Part shown: positions 16,017-25,123 of the stretch, piece by piece
How positions within the stretch are numbered: the stretch's first letter is position 1
How the letters are laid out: every line of letters starts with the position of its first letter
Source: Salinisphaera aquimarina
Lineage (GTDB): Bacteria; Pseudomonadota; Gammaproteobacteria; Nevskiales; Salinisphaeraceae
DNA length: 64,000 nt
Assembly: GCF_042643355.1 (NCBI RefSeq)
Contig: NZ_JBHRSS010000003.1
Span: forward strand, 992,001 to 1,056,000
Reading direction: 5' to 3'
Made by a program: the position numbers and the translations under genes
Notes under the pieces: model-generated
What the model was told of the DNA's origin: nothing
What the model saw: only the letters and a program-made list of their open reading frames with translations
Databases searched by the model: none

Positions 16017-16844
16017 ATGGCGGCAGACAGCAACAGCGAACGGCTCGGCGGCAAGCGCATCGCCATCACCGGCGCCGGCAGCGGGCTGGGACGGGAACTG
16101 GCGCTGTCGTTTGCCCGCGCCGGCTGGCGCGTGGCGGTGACCGATATCCAGACCGGTCGTGCTCGTCGCGTCGCCGGTGAGGTCAATGACGCCGGCGGCG
16201 AGGCGATGGCGCAGACGCTGGATACGCGTGAATCCGATGATTTCGACGCCCTGGCCCGGCGCGTGAGCGATGAATGGGGCGGGCTCGATGTTTTCGTCAA
16301 CAACGCCGGCGTCTCCAGTGCCGGCCTGGTCACCGATACCTCGGAAGCGGACTGGGACTGGATGCTGGACATCAACCTGATGGGCACGGTGCGCGGCAGC
16401 CGGGCAATGCTGCCGATGCTGCGCGAAAGCCGCGGTCACCTGGTCAATACGGCGTCCTTCGCGGCCATTGCCAATGCGCCCGGCATGGCGGCCTACAATG
16501 TCGCCAAGGCCGGGGTGCTGTCGCTGTCGGAATCGCTGCGCGCCGAGGAACACGCCCACGGCGTCGGCGTCACGGTGGCCTGTCCGGCGTTCTTCGCCAC
16601 CAATCTGCTGGACTCCTTTCGCGGTACCAACGATCGCCAGAAGGCGATGGTCAGGAAACTCATGGACCGGGCCAAGATCACCGCCGCAGATGTGGCTGCC
16701 GAAATCCACGATGCCGTGCTGGAGAATCGCTTCCTGGTCATTCCCGGCCGCACCGCGCGCTGGCAGTACCGCATGAAACGGCTGTCCCCGGATACGTTCT
16801 TCGACGCCGTGCTCAAGGCCACGCAATCGTTCACCCGATCCTGA
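16017..16844 (+). CDS. Short-chain dehydrogenase/reductase
   Basis: 275-aa NAD(P)-dependent oxidoreductase. Cofactor loop TGAGSGLGR near residue 20, NNAG near residue 90, catalytic Ser in NTASF and YNVAK (Tyr-Lys) near residue 162. The ATG at 16017 is chosen over 15945 because it begins just before the Rossmann fold and follows a GGGACAGG ribosome-binding site. Divergent from the TetR operon with the palindromic operator between, and followed after 30 bp by the reductase-like gene. Members in this context act on acyl or alcohol substrates, but the substrate cannot be named. Confidence 0.9.
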   Translation: MAADSNSERLGGKRIAITGAGSGLGRELALSFARAGWRVAVTDIQTGRARRVAGEVNDAGGEAMAQTLDTRESDDFDALARRVSDEWGGLDVFVNNAGVSSAGLVTDTSEADWDWMLDINLMGTVRGSRAMLPMLRESRGHLVNTASFAAIANAPGMAAYNVAKAGVLSLSESLRAEEHAHGVGVTVACPAFFATNLLDSFRGTNDRQKAMVRKLMDRAKITAADVAAEIHDAVLENRFLVIPGRTARWQYRMKRLSPDTFFDAVLKATQSFTRS

Positions 16845-16874
16845 CCCCCTCTTTATCTCGAGAAATCATCCGCG

Positions 16875-17936
16875 ATGACCGACCACTCCTTCATGATTTA
16901 CGGTGCCTATGGCTACACCGGTGAGTTGATTGCCCGTGAAGCCGTGGCGCGCGGATTACAGCCGATTCTGGCTGGTCGCGACGACGATCGCGTTCATGCG
17001 CTGGCACAGGAACTGGGCCTGGAATCGCGGGCCTTCGGACTCAAGGAGGCCAGCGAAATCTCGCCGCAGCTCGCGGACGTCGACGTGCTGCTGCACTGCG
17101 CCGGGCCGTTTTCGGCGACCGCGCCGCAGGTGATGGCGGCCTGTATTCAGGCACATACGCATTATCTGGACATCACCGGCGAAATCAGTGTCTTCGAACA
17201 TGCCTTCTCGCGGCATGACGATGCCGTCACGGCGGGGGTCGTACTGTGCTGCGGCGTGGGTTTCGACGTGGTGCCTACCGATTGCCTCGCGGCTTATCTC
17301 GCCGAGGCCATGCCCGACGCCACCGCGCTGGCGCTGGGCTTCGACTCGCGTTCGGGGTTTTCGCCGGGCACGGCCAAGACCTCGGTCGAGGGCCTGGCCG
17401 AGGGCGGCAAGGTTCGGCGCGATGGCCGTGTGACCACTGTACCGCTCGCCGACAGCGTGCGCGAGATCGATTTCGGTGACGGACCCAAGCAGGCCATGAC
17501 CATCCCCTGGGGTGATATCTCCACCGCCTGGCGCACCACCGGCATCGGCAATATCGAGGTCTACATGCCGATGGCGCCCAAACGCATCACCCAGGTCAAA
17601 CGCCTCAACTGGGTTCGGCCGCTGCTGGGCCTGGCGCCGCTGCAGGCGCTGCTCAAGTCGCGGGCGGGACGTGTCCAGGGTCCGGACGCCGGCCAGCGGG
17701 AAAGTTCGCCCACTCACGTCTGGGGCGAAGTACGTAACGCCGAGGGCGAGGTCCGCGTGGGGCGTCTGCTGGTGGCTAACGGTTATACGGTGACCCTTCA
17801 CGCCAGTCTTGCGATCGTGGCGCAGCTGTTCGCCGGCGACACCGCGGGCGGCGCGTACACGCCGTCGCAGCTGGCCGGGCGAGATCTGGCCGAGCGTCTG
17901 CCCGGCAGCGGCAAGGTGACGATCAGCGCGGAGTAG
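16875..17936 (+). CDS. Saccharopine dehydrogenase NADP-binding domain protein (trans-acting enoyl reductase type)
   Basis: 353-aa protein beginning FMIYGAYGYTGELIAREAVARGL, the Rossmann loop of the saccharopine-dehydrogenase-like family whose best-studied bacterial relatives are trans-acting enoyl reductases of lipid synthesis in mycobacteria. GVGFDVVPTDCLAAYLAEAMPDA and GTAKTSVEGLAEGG are also family-like. True lysine metabolism is unlikely. It is co-directional with the SDR 30 bp upstream. Its last 14 bases overlap the end of the MtfA-like gene on the opposite strand. Confidence 0.8.
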   Translation: MTDHSFMIYGAYGYTGELIAREAVARGLQPILAGRDDDRVHALAQELGLESRAFGLKEASEISPQLADVDVLLHCAGPFSATAPQVMAACIQAHTHYLDITGEISVFEHAFSRHDDAVTAGVVLCCGVGFDVVPTDCLAAYLAEAMPDATALALGFDSRSGFSPGTAKTSVEGLAEGGKVRRDGRVTTVPLADSVREIDFGDGPKQAMTIPWGDISTAWRTTGIGNIEVYMPMAPKRITQVKRLNWVRPLLGLAPLQALLKSRAGRVQGPDAGQRESSPTHVWGEVRNAEGEVRVGRLLVANGYTVTLHASLAIVAQLFAGDTAGGAYTPSQLAGRDLAERLPGSGKVTISAE

Positions 17937-18756
17937 CCTGTGTCTGCGCGTCGGTGAAATGCGGCCTGCAGCGCGCGGTATCCAGATCGAAATAGGCGGC
18001 CATCACTGCATGCAGATCGGGATGTGCGTCGGCCAGCTCGGCGCCGCGCTGAAAGAACGCTTCCACGGCCACGGCGAAGAATTCGGCGGGGCTCTCGGCG
18101 CCGTATATATCGATTACCGGCGAGCCCTGGGCACGCAGAGTGTCGAACGCACGGCTGAACGGCCCCGACCAGCTGTCGACGCCGGCCATGGGCGGTGCGC
18201 CTTCGGTATCGGGCGCCGCGAAATCCAGCAGATGCGCGAATTCGTGCAGCACGACGTTGTCGGCCGCGCCGGCCAGGGCCTGGCGGATATCGCTCCACGA
18301 CAGCACCACCCGGCCTTCCTGCCAGGCTTCGCCGGCGGCCAGCAGCGGCAAGTCGTCGACCAGACCGTGCTCGTCGGGCAGATCGCGCGGGATATAGAAC
18401 GCATCCGGGTAGATCAGTATCTCGCCGGGCAGGGCGAACTCGGCCGGCTGCGCGCCCAGGCACAGCAGGCTCGCCTGCGACGCCACGACCAGCTGCATCT
18501 CGCCTGTCAGCACCAGGCCACCACAGCCTACAAAGCGGACGTCAGCCAGCAGGCGGGCGCTCAGACGCAGTAGCTTGTCGCGCTGACGCGCGGTGAGCAG
18601 ATCACGCCAGGGCAGGCGCTCCAGCAGCAGACGCTGTTCGGCGGCGGTCAGCTGCGCCGGTTTGCGCCAGCGGCGACGCAGCCGGGGATAGGCCATAATC
18701 GACGCAGCCGCCGCGAGGGCGCCGGCGATCACGAGTATCGCGGCGATTATATTCAT
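17923..18756 (-). CDS. MtfA-like zinc-dependent peptidase
   Basis: 277-aa protein of the MtfA/M90 family; E. coli MtfA binds the repressor Mlc and has aminopeptidase activity. An N-terminal membrane segment (IIAAILVIAGALAAAASIMAY) precedes the domain, and the zinc motif HEFAH (in VVLHEFAHLLDF) is followed by ESPAEFFAVAVEAFF, which supplies the distal Glu. E. coli MtfA is cytosolic, so the N-terminal anchor is a variant feature shared by many proteobacterial homologs. No sugar-PTS genes are nearby, so a link to Mlc is not implied. Confidence 0.85.
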   Translation of the reverse strand: MNIIAAILVIAGALAAAASIMAYPRLRRRWRKPAQLTAAEQRLLLERLPWRDLLTARQRDKLLRLSARLLADVRFVGCGGLVLTGEMQLVVASQASLLCLGAQPAEFALPGEILIYPDAFYIPRDLPDEHGLVDDLPLLAAGEAWQEGRVVLSWSDIRQALAGAADNVVLHEFAHLLDFAAPDTEGAPPMAGVDSWSGPFSRAFDTLRAQGSPVIDIYGAESPAEFFAVAVEAFFQRGAELADAHPDLHAVMAAYFDLDTARCRPHFTDAQTQATPR

Positions 18757-18842
18757 GGCTTGGTCACGGGCTGGTCATGAGCGGGCGGGCAGCGATGAAG
18801 CGAACATGATAGATACGAACCGGTGGGGTGCGTGACCCAATT

Positions 18843-19445
18843 ATGACGTGGCTGAGCATACTGCAGAGCATTCTAGGGACCGTGACCTCGTTCATCATCT
18901 GGTCCCTGCTGGTCTATCTGTTCTACGTCTTGCGCAACCGCAGCCTCGAGCACCGGCTCAAGCGCCTGATCCAGCCCGAACGCAGCGACCCCGACGAGGA
19001 TCGCGTGCATGTGGTCTGCGCCAACGGCACCGACGTGCGGGTGACGGTGCGCGATGTGCGCCTGATCACCCGTAACGATACCCACTTGAGCCTGACCTAC
19101 CTGGGTGATACCGGCGATGTCATCCGCCCGAGCCGGCCCAACGACATCATCGCGCGTCGCCGCAACAGCGTGGTCACCCGCCACGAGAAAGCCGGCCAGA
19201 TCGAGCGCAGGTTCGTCGAACTGCCGGCCCAGACCGCCGGCATGTGGGCGCTCACCGCCGATCAGGTCGACGACAGCGACTGGCAGTTCGTGGACTGTCT
19301 GCTGGTGATCGACTATCCCACCCTGCTCAACACGCGCAAGCTCATGGTCGTGACCGCAAAAAGCGAGATCGTCGACGATCTGAACGCCGATTTCCGGGCC
19401 TATATCGTCGGTCGTGAGGCCCGGGAAGATACCCGCCACGTCTGA
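18843..19445 (+). CDS. Membrane-anchored protein of unknown function
   Basis: About 200-aa protein (ATG 18843; an in-frame GTG at 18828 is possible). One hydrophobic helix near the N terminus (ILGTVTSFIIWSLLVYLFYVL) is followed by a basic stretch and a soluble domain of about 150 residues rich in beta strands (VHVVCANGTDVRVTVRDVRLITRNDTHLSLTYLGD). No catalytic motif or named family is recognised. It stands alone between the divergent MtfA-like gene and the convergent 5'-nucleotidase gene. Confidence 0.65.
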   Translation: MTWLSILQSILGTVTSFIIWSLLVYLFYVLRNRSLEHRLKRLIQPERSDPDEDRVHVVCANGTDVRVTVRDVRLITRNDTHLSLTYLGDTGDVIRPSRPNDIIARRRNSVVTRHEKAGQIERRFVELPAQTAGMWALTADQVDDSDWQFVDCLLVIDYPTLLNTRKLMVVTAKSEIVDDLNADFRAYIVGREAREDTRHV

Positions 19446-19457
19446 CCCGACGGTCGA

Positions 19458-20348
19458 CTACTCGTTGGCGACGCCGTGTGGCACATGCCCGGCGGCGACC
19501 ATGCCGGCGGCCTTGCCGATATGGGTGGCCTGGTCGTCGAAGAAGATATCCGCGCCGAATGCCTGCAGGAATCGGGCCTTGGTCATGCCGCCGAGGAACA
19601 GGGCCTCGTCGATACGAATATGCCAGGCGCGCAGCGTGCGAATGACGCGTTCGTGTGCAGGCGCACTGCGAGAGGTCACCAACGCAGTGCGTATCGGGCA
19701 GTCGGCCGGATCGAATTCGGCCTGAATCCGGGTCAGCGCTTCCAGAAACGCCTTGAACGGGCCGCCCGGCAGCGGCTCGCCCGCCGAACTGGCCTCGCTG
19801 GCGGTGAACGCCGCCAGCCCCTGTTCCTTGAAGATGCGCTCGGCCACGTCCGAGAACAGCACCGCGTCGCCGTCGAATGCGATTTTGAGCGTGCCGTCAC
19901 CGCTGTCGATCGAATGGCCCGGCACGATGGTGGCGGCCGCACAACCCGCGGACAGGGCCGCGCGCACGTCGTCGGAATCGGCCGACAGGAACAGATCGCC
20001 CCCGAACGCGCCCACATAGCGATAGGGCGAGGTGCCGCTGGTAAACGCGGCGCGCGTGATCGGCAGCTTGTGATGGGCGATGGAGTTGAACACGCGCAGA
20101 CCGGTGTCGGCGCTGTTGCGCGACAGCAGAATCACTTCCACGCGTTCGTGCTCGGTGTCGTTGAGCGCGAGCAGCTTGCGTACCAGGCCGAACGCCACGC
20201 CCGGTTCGAGCACGTCTTCCTCGTGCTCGATCTGGTAGTTGCAATAGGCCTCGCGCCCGGATTCCTCGAATACACGGTGGCTGTCCTCGAGATCGAACAG
20301 GGCGCGCGAGGAGATACCGACGACGAGTTTGTCTTTTGCTTGGCTCAT
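19458..20348 (-). CDS. 5'-nucleotidase (NT5C1-like)
   Basis: 296-aa protein of the cytosolic 5'-nucleotidase family related to eukaryotic NT5C1, dephosphorylating nucleoside monophosphates. Recognisable are LVVGISSRALFDLEDSHRVFEE at the N terminus (HAD-like first motif, ISSRALFDLE), EVILLSRNSADTGLRVFNSI, FGGDLFLSADSDDVRAAL and the C-terminal GMTKARFLQAFGADIFFDDQ. No signal peptide, so cytoplasmic. It converges on the membrane-protein gene 12 bp away and is divergent from the porin gene. Confidence 0.85.
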   Translation of the reverse strand: MSQAKDKLVVGISSRALFDLEDSHRVFEESGREAYCNYQIEHEEDVLEPGVAFGLVRKLLALNDTEHERVEVILLSRNSADTGLRVFNSIAHHKLPITRAAFTSGTSPYRYVGAFGGDLFLSADSDDVRAALSAGCAAATIVPGHSIDSGDGTLKIAFDGDAVLFSDVAERIFKEQGLAAFTASEASSAGEPLPGGPFKAFLEALTRIQAEFDPADCPIRTALVTSRSAPAHERVIRTLRAWHIRIDEALFLGGMTKARFLQAFGADIFFDDQATHIGKAAGMVAAGHVPHGVANE

Positions 20349-20699
20349 GCGCGAAGTGTAGCCGTACCCGCAATTAGTCGCATGCCGCTCGGCCAGATGG
20401 CACTCGGCCGCGGTTGCCGTGCCGGTACATGGCGCGGGACTTGCTTGGTCTATCGGGGTTGTGGCCGAAAGCCTGTTTTTTCAGTGTCATGCGCCCATCG
20501 CTGGAGTATGGATTGTTTCCCGGATATCCGGTATGGCCGATATCTGCGTCGCATTCATGAAGCTCTGCATGCGATCTCGCGCGTAATCGATTGAACAATA
20601 TCGATTGTGGCACCTGTCTTTATGTTCGGTTACAGTTCGGCCATCAGAATCGTGTGGGGCACGTTTCTGGGGGATTCAAGTCAATCAGGGAGAAAAGTC
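20349..20699. other. Upstream region of the porin gene
   Basis: 351 bp between the divergent 5'-nucleotidase and porin genes. AGGGAG at 20687-20692 is a good ribosome-binding site for the ATG at 20700. I see no convincing promoter pair; TGGCACCTGTCTTTAT near 20610 keeps only the GG half of a sigma-54 site and was not accepted. The base composition here and in the porin is less GC-rich than in the neighbours, as usual for highly expressed outer-membrane genes. Confidence 0.5.
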
Positions 20700-22142
20700 A
20701 TGAGCACGATTCCGTTTCGTTCCACCACGGTGGGCGCGGCAGTCAAGAGCGTACTCGGTACCGCAGTCGCGGTACCCCTGCTGGTTGCAGCTATGCCCGC
20801 CGTGGCGCAACAGAGCCAGCAGGAGCAGATGCAGGAATTGCAGCAACAGATCGAACAACTGCAAAGCAAGTTCAACCAAATGCAGTCCGACCAAGTCCAG
20901 AAGGATGCGCGCATCGAGCAGCTCCAGGCACAGCAGGAGCAGATGTCCGAAGGCAGCATGGTCAGCGATACTGAAGAGTCGTCCTCCGACGGCGAGGGTT
21001 TCAAGGTTGGTAACACCACGATCCAGCTCAACGGCTACTTCAAGCTCGATGCGATCTATGACTTCGAGGATGATCACGGTACCTCGCTCGGTCCGTCCGA
21101 TGCCATTGGAACGCTAAATAACAAGGGCACCGACCGGCCTGGGGACGGCAACATTGGAGCGACCGTTAAGCAGACGCGCTTGAAACTGTCGACGACGACC
21201 TCGACTGAAACGTTCGGCGATATCGGCGGCTACATCGAGATGGATCTGTATGGCAGCCCGTATGACGGTAGCTTCGGTGGTGGTCCATCGCCGCGCGTGC
21301 GTCGTGCGTATCTAACTATCGGCAACTGGTTGATTGGCCGCGACTGGTCGACTTTCTCGGACTTCAATTACGGCACCACGCTCAACTTCTACGGCCCGCA
21401 GGGACAGTTGTTTGAGCGCCAGGCGCAGGTGCGTTATACCTTCCACTTGCCGGACGAAAGCACCTTCGATGTGGCGCTGGAAACTCCCACCGGTGACGGT
21501 GTTACATCAGGGCCGGTACAGGACGATCTGCCGTTCAAGCAGGCCGACAAGCAGGGTAACGAGGACAATCCTTTACCGGACTTCGTTGTGCGCTACCAAG
21601 GCTCACAGGGGCCGGTCAGCTTCCAGGTCGCCGGTATCGCGCGCTATCTGAAGGCCGATATCCAAGGCTTCAACGGCGCGGATTCCAATAGCAATGACTC
21701 GGTGCTCGGTTGGGGCCTGGATGCCGGAGCCACTTTGGCGTTGCCGACCGGCACGACCCTCATGGGTACGGTCGCTGGCGGCGAGGGCATCGGCAAGTAT
21801 ATCTATGCGCCGGCAGGTGGCACCGACACCTACGTCGACGACAACGGCAATCTGGAAGCCTTCCAGCGCTGGGGTTATACCGCTACCATCTCGCAGGCGC
21901 TGACCTCCGAACTGACCGGTAACGTGGTCTGGGGGCAGGCATTCTCGGAAAGCCCGAACAACGTGGACTACTCGACCGATGGCCTCCACGACAACTCGGA
22001 CACGTTGGCGGTTAATCTGTTGTATACGCCCGTCGATCCACTGACCTTCGGTATTGAATACAATCGCTCTTTCTACGAGCAGCAGGACGGTACCGACGCC
22101 CAAGCGCAGAACGTCCAGTTTTCGACGATCTACAATTTCTAG
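20700..22142 (+). CDS. DcaP-like trimeric outer-membrane porin
   Basis: About 480-aa outer-membrane channel. A signal peptide (ending PAVAQQ) is followed by a Gln-rich coiled coil (about residues 38-80, EQMQELQQQIEQLQSKF) and then a beta-barrel beginning GNTTIQLNGYFKLDAIYDF, with alternating strands and loops and a terminal Phe (QFSTIYNF), the outer-membrane insertion signature. The N-terminal coiled coil plus barrel is the DcaP layout, a trimeric porin taking up dicarboxylates and other small anions. Own transcription unit, closed by a strong terminator 47 bp downstream. Confidence 0.87.
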   Translation: MSTIPFRSTTVGAAVKSVLGTAVAVPLLVAAMPAVAQQSQQEQMQELQQQIEQLQSKFNQMQSDQVQKDARIEQLQAQQEQMSEGSMVSDTEESSSDGEGFKVGNTTIQLNGYFKLDAIYDFEDDHGTSLGPSDAIGTLNNKGTDRPGDGNIGATVKQTRLKLSTTTSTETFGDIGGYIEMDLYGSPYDGSFGGGPSPRVRRAYLTIGNWLIGRDWSTFSDFNYGTTLNFYGPQGQLFERQAQVRYTFHLPDESTFDVALETPTGDGVTSGPVQDDLPFKQADKQGNEDNPLPDFVVRYQGSQGPVSFQVAGIARYLKADIQGFNGADSNSNDSVLGWGLDAGATLALPTGTTLMGTVAGGEGIGKYIYAPAGGTDTYVDDNGNLEAFQRWGYTATISQALTSELTGNVVWGQAFSESPNNVDYSTDGLHDNSDTLAVNLLYTPVDPLTFGIEYNRSFYEQQDGTDAQAQNVQFSTIYNF

Positions 22143-22188
22143 AGAACGGTCGTGATTGCATGCCCGGCCATTTGCCGAGCATTACGTC

Positions 22189-22214
22189 AAGGCCCCGGCA
22201 TGCCGGGGCCTTTT
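22189..22214 (+). terminator. Rho-independent terminator after the porin gene
   Basis: The stem AGGCCCCGG(CATG)CCGGGGCC followed by TTTT is a classic intrinsic terminator 47 bp after the porin stop. The AA on the left side allows activity in the other direction too. Confidence 0.85.
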
Positions 22215-22260
22215 GCGTGTGGCTTTCCATCGCGTGGGACATGACCGGTAAGATGCAGGA

Positions 22261-24087
22261 ATGACGCGTGCCTTCTTTCCCCGTCCGAAAAATACGCCTG
22301 CGGGTTATCCCGCCCACCATCCCGCGCTCGCTGAAGGCATCGTCCACCATCGTGCCGGCCGGCTGGAAGCTGCTGAGCGTTGCTATCGTGCGCTAAAACG
22401 CCGTGATCCCGGCTACCCCGAGGCGTTGCGGATGAGGGCGGTTCTGGCGCACCAGCAGGGGCGCGCGAATGCCGCGGTCAAACTGATGCGGCGAGCGATC
22501 GAACAGCAGCCCAGCAATCCGGTTTATCACCATAGTCTCGGTGAACTGCTGCGCGCGTTGGGCGATGCAAACACCGCCATCACGGCTTATCGGCGGGCGT
22601 TCGTCCTGCAGCCGGACCGCGTCGAGAACGGGCTTGATCTTGGCGATACGCTGGCACAGACTGGCCGCAGCGAAGACGCGCTGATGGTTTATCGCGCGCT
22701 GCTAAAGGCACGTCCTGCGCTCGGCGAGGCACATGCGCGGGTCGCGGCGCTGTTGTTCGAGCGCGGCGCCCCGGCGGATGCTGGCGAGCAACTGCTGGCT
22801 TGGGCGCAGCAGGGCACCGAAGACGTCGAAAGCCAGCGTGACTTGGCCGCCGCTTGGGCGGTTATCGGAGAATACGAGCGCGCGGTCCGTATCCATGACG
22901 CAATACGTGTGTCGAATCCGGAGGACGCACGCGCCTATGCCGGGCTCGGCAGCATGCGCCAGAGCCAGGGACGCTTCGACGAGTCGGCCAGCTTTCTGGA
23001 ACAGGCGCTTGATGTGGATCCGGGCCTGGAATGGGTCTATGCGGCGCTGATGAACAATCGCGATTATTCGATGGCGCAAGCGCGCGTAGACGCCATGCGC
23101 CAGCGCTTGAAGGATCGGTCGCTGGGCGACGAGGCGCGCAGTCATCTGCACTTCGCGCTGGGCCATCTGCACGATGGGTGTGGTGACACCGCCGAGGCGT
23201 TCGCACATTTTCGGGACGGCAATCGACTGCAGGCGCGCCGCCACCCCTTCGATCCAGCGGCCTTTGGCCAGCGTATCGACCGGATCACACGACATCTGGA
23301 CACCGCCTTTTTTGCTGAGCATCGAACGTCGGGCGATCCGTCCCAGCGACCACTGTTTATCGTCGGCATGCCGCGCTCGGGCACGAGCCTGGTGGAGCAG
23401 ATCGTGGCCAGTCATCCACAGGCACACGGCGCAGGCGAGCTGAGCGATATCGGCCGCATGGTGCGGGAACTACCTGCGATCGTCGGTACGCCGAGCCAGC
23501 GCTACCCGGAATGCCTGCGCCGGCTCACGGCCGAGCAGGTCATCACGCTATCGCAGCGCTATCTAGGCGCGCTGTCGGCGCGGGACCCCGAGGCCCAGCG
23601 CGTGACCGACAAGATGCCGTTCAACATGCTCTGGCTGGGCCTGATCGCACGCCTATTCCCGAATGCACGCGTGATCTATTGCCGTCGCGAGGCCATGGAC
23701 AATTGTTTGTCCTGTTATTTCCAATTGTTCAACAAGGGACTGCGGTTTTCCTACGATCTCGCGCACCTGGGGCGTGTCTATCGCCAGCACGAACGACTCA
23801 TGGCGCATTGGGCGGCTTGCTTGCCGCTGTCGATGCTCACCGTCGACTATGAATCACTAGTCGACGACGAAGAGCTTGAGATACGGCGTCTGATCGATTT
23901 CACCGGTCTGCCTTGGGATGATGCCTGCCTGCGTTTTCACGAGTCGTCACGCGCGGTACGCACGGCCAGCGTCTGGCAGGTGCGCCAACCTGTATATCGC
24001 TCTTCGGTGGCGCGCTGGCGCGCGTATGAACCGTGGCTCGGTGATCTGCGTGACGCGCTTGCAGCGCACGCCCCACCGACCGGATAG
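22261..24087 (+). CDS. Tetratricopeptide-repeat sulfotransferase family protein
   Basis: 608-aa protein. The first half (about 20-300) is built of TPR repeats (e.g. AERCYRALKRRDPGYPEAL, AITAYRRAFVLQPD). From about residue 360 a sulfotransferase domain starts with LFIVGMPRSGTSLVEQIVASHPQ, the 5'-phosphosulfate-binding loop for PAPS, followed by a 3'-phosphate region (NARVIYCRREAMDNCLSCYFQLF). No signal peptide. The acceptor is unknown. Such TPR-sulfotransferases are widespread in marine proteobacteria and may sulfate proteins or glycans. The next gene starts 22 bp downstream. Confidence 0.87.
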   Translation: MTRAFFPRPKNTPAGYPAHHPALAEGIVHHRAGRLEAAERCYRALKRRDPGYPEALRMRAVLAHQQGRANAAVKLMRRAIEQQPSNPVYHHSLGELLRALGDANTAITAYRRAFVLQPDRVENGLDLGDTLAQTGRSEDALMVYRALLKARPALGEAHARVAALLFERGAPADAGEQLLAWAQQGTEDVESQRDLAAAWAVIGEYERAVRIHDAIRVSNPEDARAYAGLGSMRQSQGRFDESASFLEQALDVDPGLEWVYAALMNNRDYSMAQARVDAMRQRLKDRSLGDEARSHLHFALGHLHDGCGDTAEAFAHFRDGNRLQARRHPFDPAAFGQRIDRITRHLDTAFFAEHRTSGDPSQRPLFIVGMPRSGTSLVEQIVASHPQAHGAGELSDIGRMVRELPAIVGTPSQRYPECLRRLTAEQVITLSQRYLGALSARDPEAQRVTDKMPFNMLWLGLIARLFPNARVIYCRREAMDNCLSCYFQLFNKGLRFSYDLAHLGRVYRQHERLMAHWAACLPLSMLTVDYESLVDDEELEIRRLIDFTGLPWDDACLRFHESSRAVRTASVWQVRQPVYRSSVARWRAYEPWLGDLRDALAAHAPPTG

Positions 24088-24109
24088 GCGACAGCCGGGA
24101 GCGATCGCA

Positions 24110-25123
24110 ATGGCAGCCGTTATAGAACTGACCGAGCGCGGTCTGTACTGCGCCGCCGGCGGGTTCTATATCGACCCGTGGCGGGCCGTCGACCGGGCCC
24201 TGATCACCCATGCGCACGCCGATCACGCGCGCGCCGGGCATGACCGCTACTGGGCGCAGGCGGCCAATCGCCCGATCCTGCACCAACGCCTGGGCCGTAC
24301 CATCGATCTGACCGATGTCGACTACGGCGAACCGCTACGCTTCGGCGATGCGCAGGTTTCATTTCATCCGGCCGGTCACGTGCTGGGCAGCGCCCAGATC
24401 CGGGTCGAGGTGGACGGCGAAGTCTGGGTGGCCTCGGGCGACTACAAGCGCGACGCCGATCCGACCTGCGCTGCGTTCGAGGTCGTACCCTGCGATACCT
24501 TCATCACCGAAGCGACCTTCGCGCTGCCGGTCTATCGCTGGCAGCCCACGCAGGTCGTGGCTGCCGATATCCATGCCTGGTGGCAGGCCAATGCCGCCGC
24601 CGGCAAGACCAGCGTGCTGTTCTGCTATGCCCTCGGCAAGGCCCAGCGTCTGCTCGCCGAACTGGCCGCGTTCAGCGACAGCACTGCCTATCTGCACGGC
24701 GCGCTGGTACCGCTGACCGAGATTTATCGCCATGCCGGCGTCCGGATGCTGCCGACCGAGGCGGTCAGCGCCTGCGACAAGCGCCATGATTTTGCCGGCG
24801 ATCTGGTCATGGCGCCGCCGTCGGCGGCCGGCTCGCGCTGGATGCGGCGCTTCAAGCGTCATGACACCGGTTTTGCCTCCGGATGGATGCGAATCCGGGG
24901 CAATCGCCGTCGGCGTGGTTATGACCGCGGCTTCGTGCTCTCCGACCATGCCGACTGGCCGGGCCTGATCCGCACCATCGAACAGACCGGCGCTCGCCGC
25001 GTGCTGGCCACCCACGGGCGTACCGACGTGCTGGTGGCCTATCTGCGCGAACAGGGCATCGACGCGGCGCCGCTGGCCACCGAGTATGCCGACAGCGCCG
25101 AGGCCCAGGCGCTGGTCGAGTGA
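24110..25123 (+). CDS. Ligase-associated DNA exonuclease (metallo-beta-lactamase/beta-CASP fold)
   Basis: 337-aa nuclease family often encoded with an ATP-dependent DNA ligase and a helicase. The metal motif THAHADHARAGH is present, followed by FHPAGHVLGSAQIRVE, VASGDYKRDADPTCAAFE and FVLSDHADWPGL, a full metallo-beta-lactamase set. The ATG at 24110 begins the family N terminus (MAAVIELTERGLYC); a frame open further upstream overlaps the sulfotransferase gene and is not used. No ligase or Lhr helicase is present in this window, so its partner must be elsewhere or lost. Confidence 0.85.
   Translation: MAAVIELTERGLYCAAGGFYIDPWRAVDRALITHAHADHARAGHDRYWAQAANRPILHQRLGRTIDLTDVDYGEPLRFGDAQVSFHPAGHVLGSAQIRVEVDGEVWVASGDYKRDADPTCAAFEVVPCDTFITEATFALPVYRWQPTQVVAADIHAWWQANAAAGKTSVLFCYALGKAQRLLAELAAFSDSTAYLHGALVPLTEIYRHAGVRMLPTEAVSACDKRHDFAGDLVMAPPSAAGSRWMRRFKRHDTGFASGWMRIRGNRRRRGYDRGFVLSDHADWPGLIRTIEQTGARRVLATHGRTDVLVAYLREQGIDAAPLATEYADSAEAQALVE

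Noticed and set aside
20610..20625. Possible sigma-54 site TGGCACCTGTCTTTAT upstream of the porin
   Set aside because: The GC of the -12 element is missing, so it does not meet the consensus.
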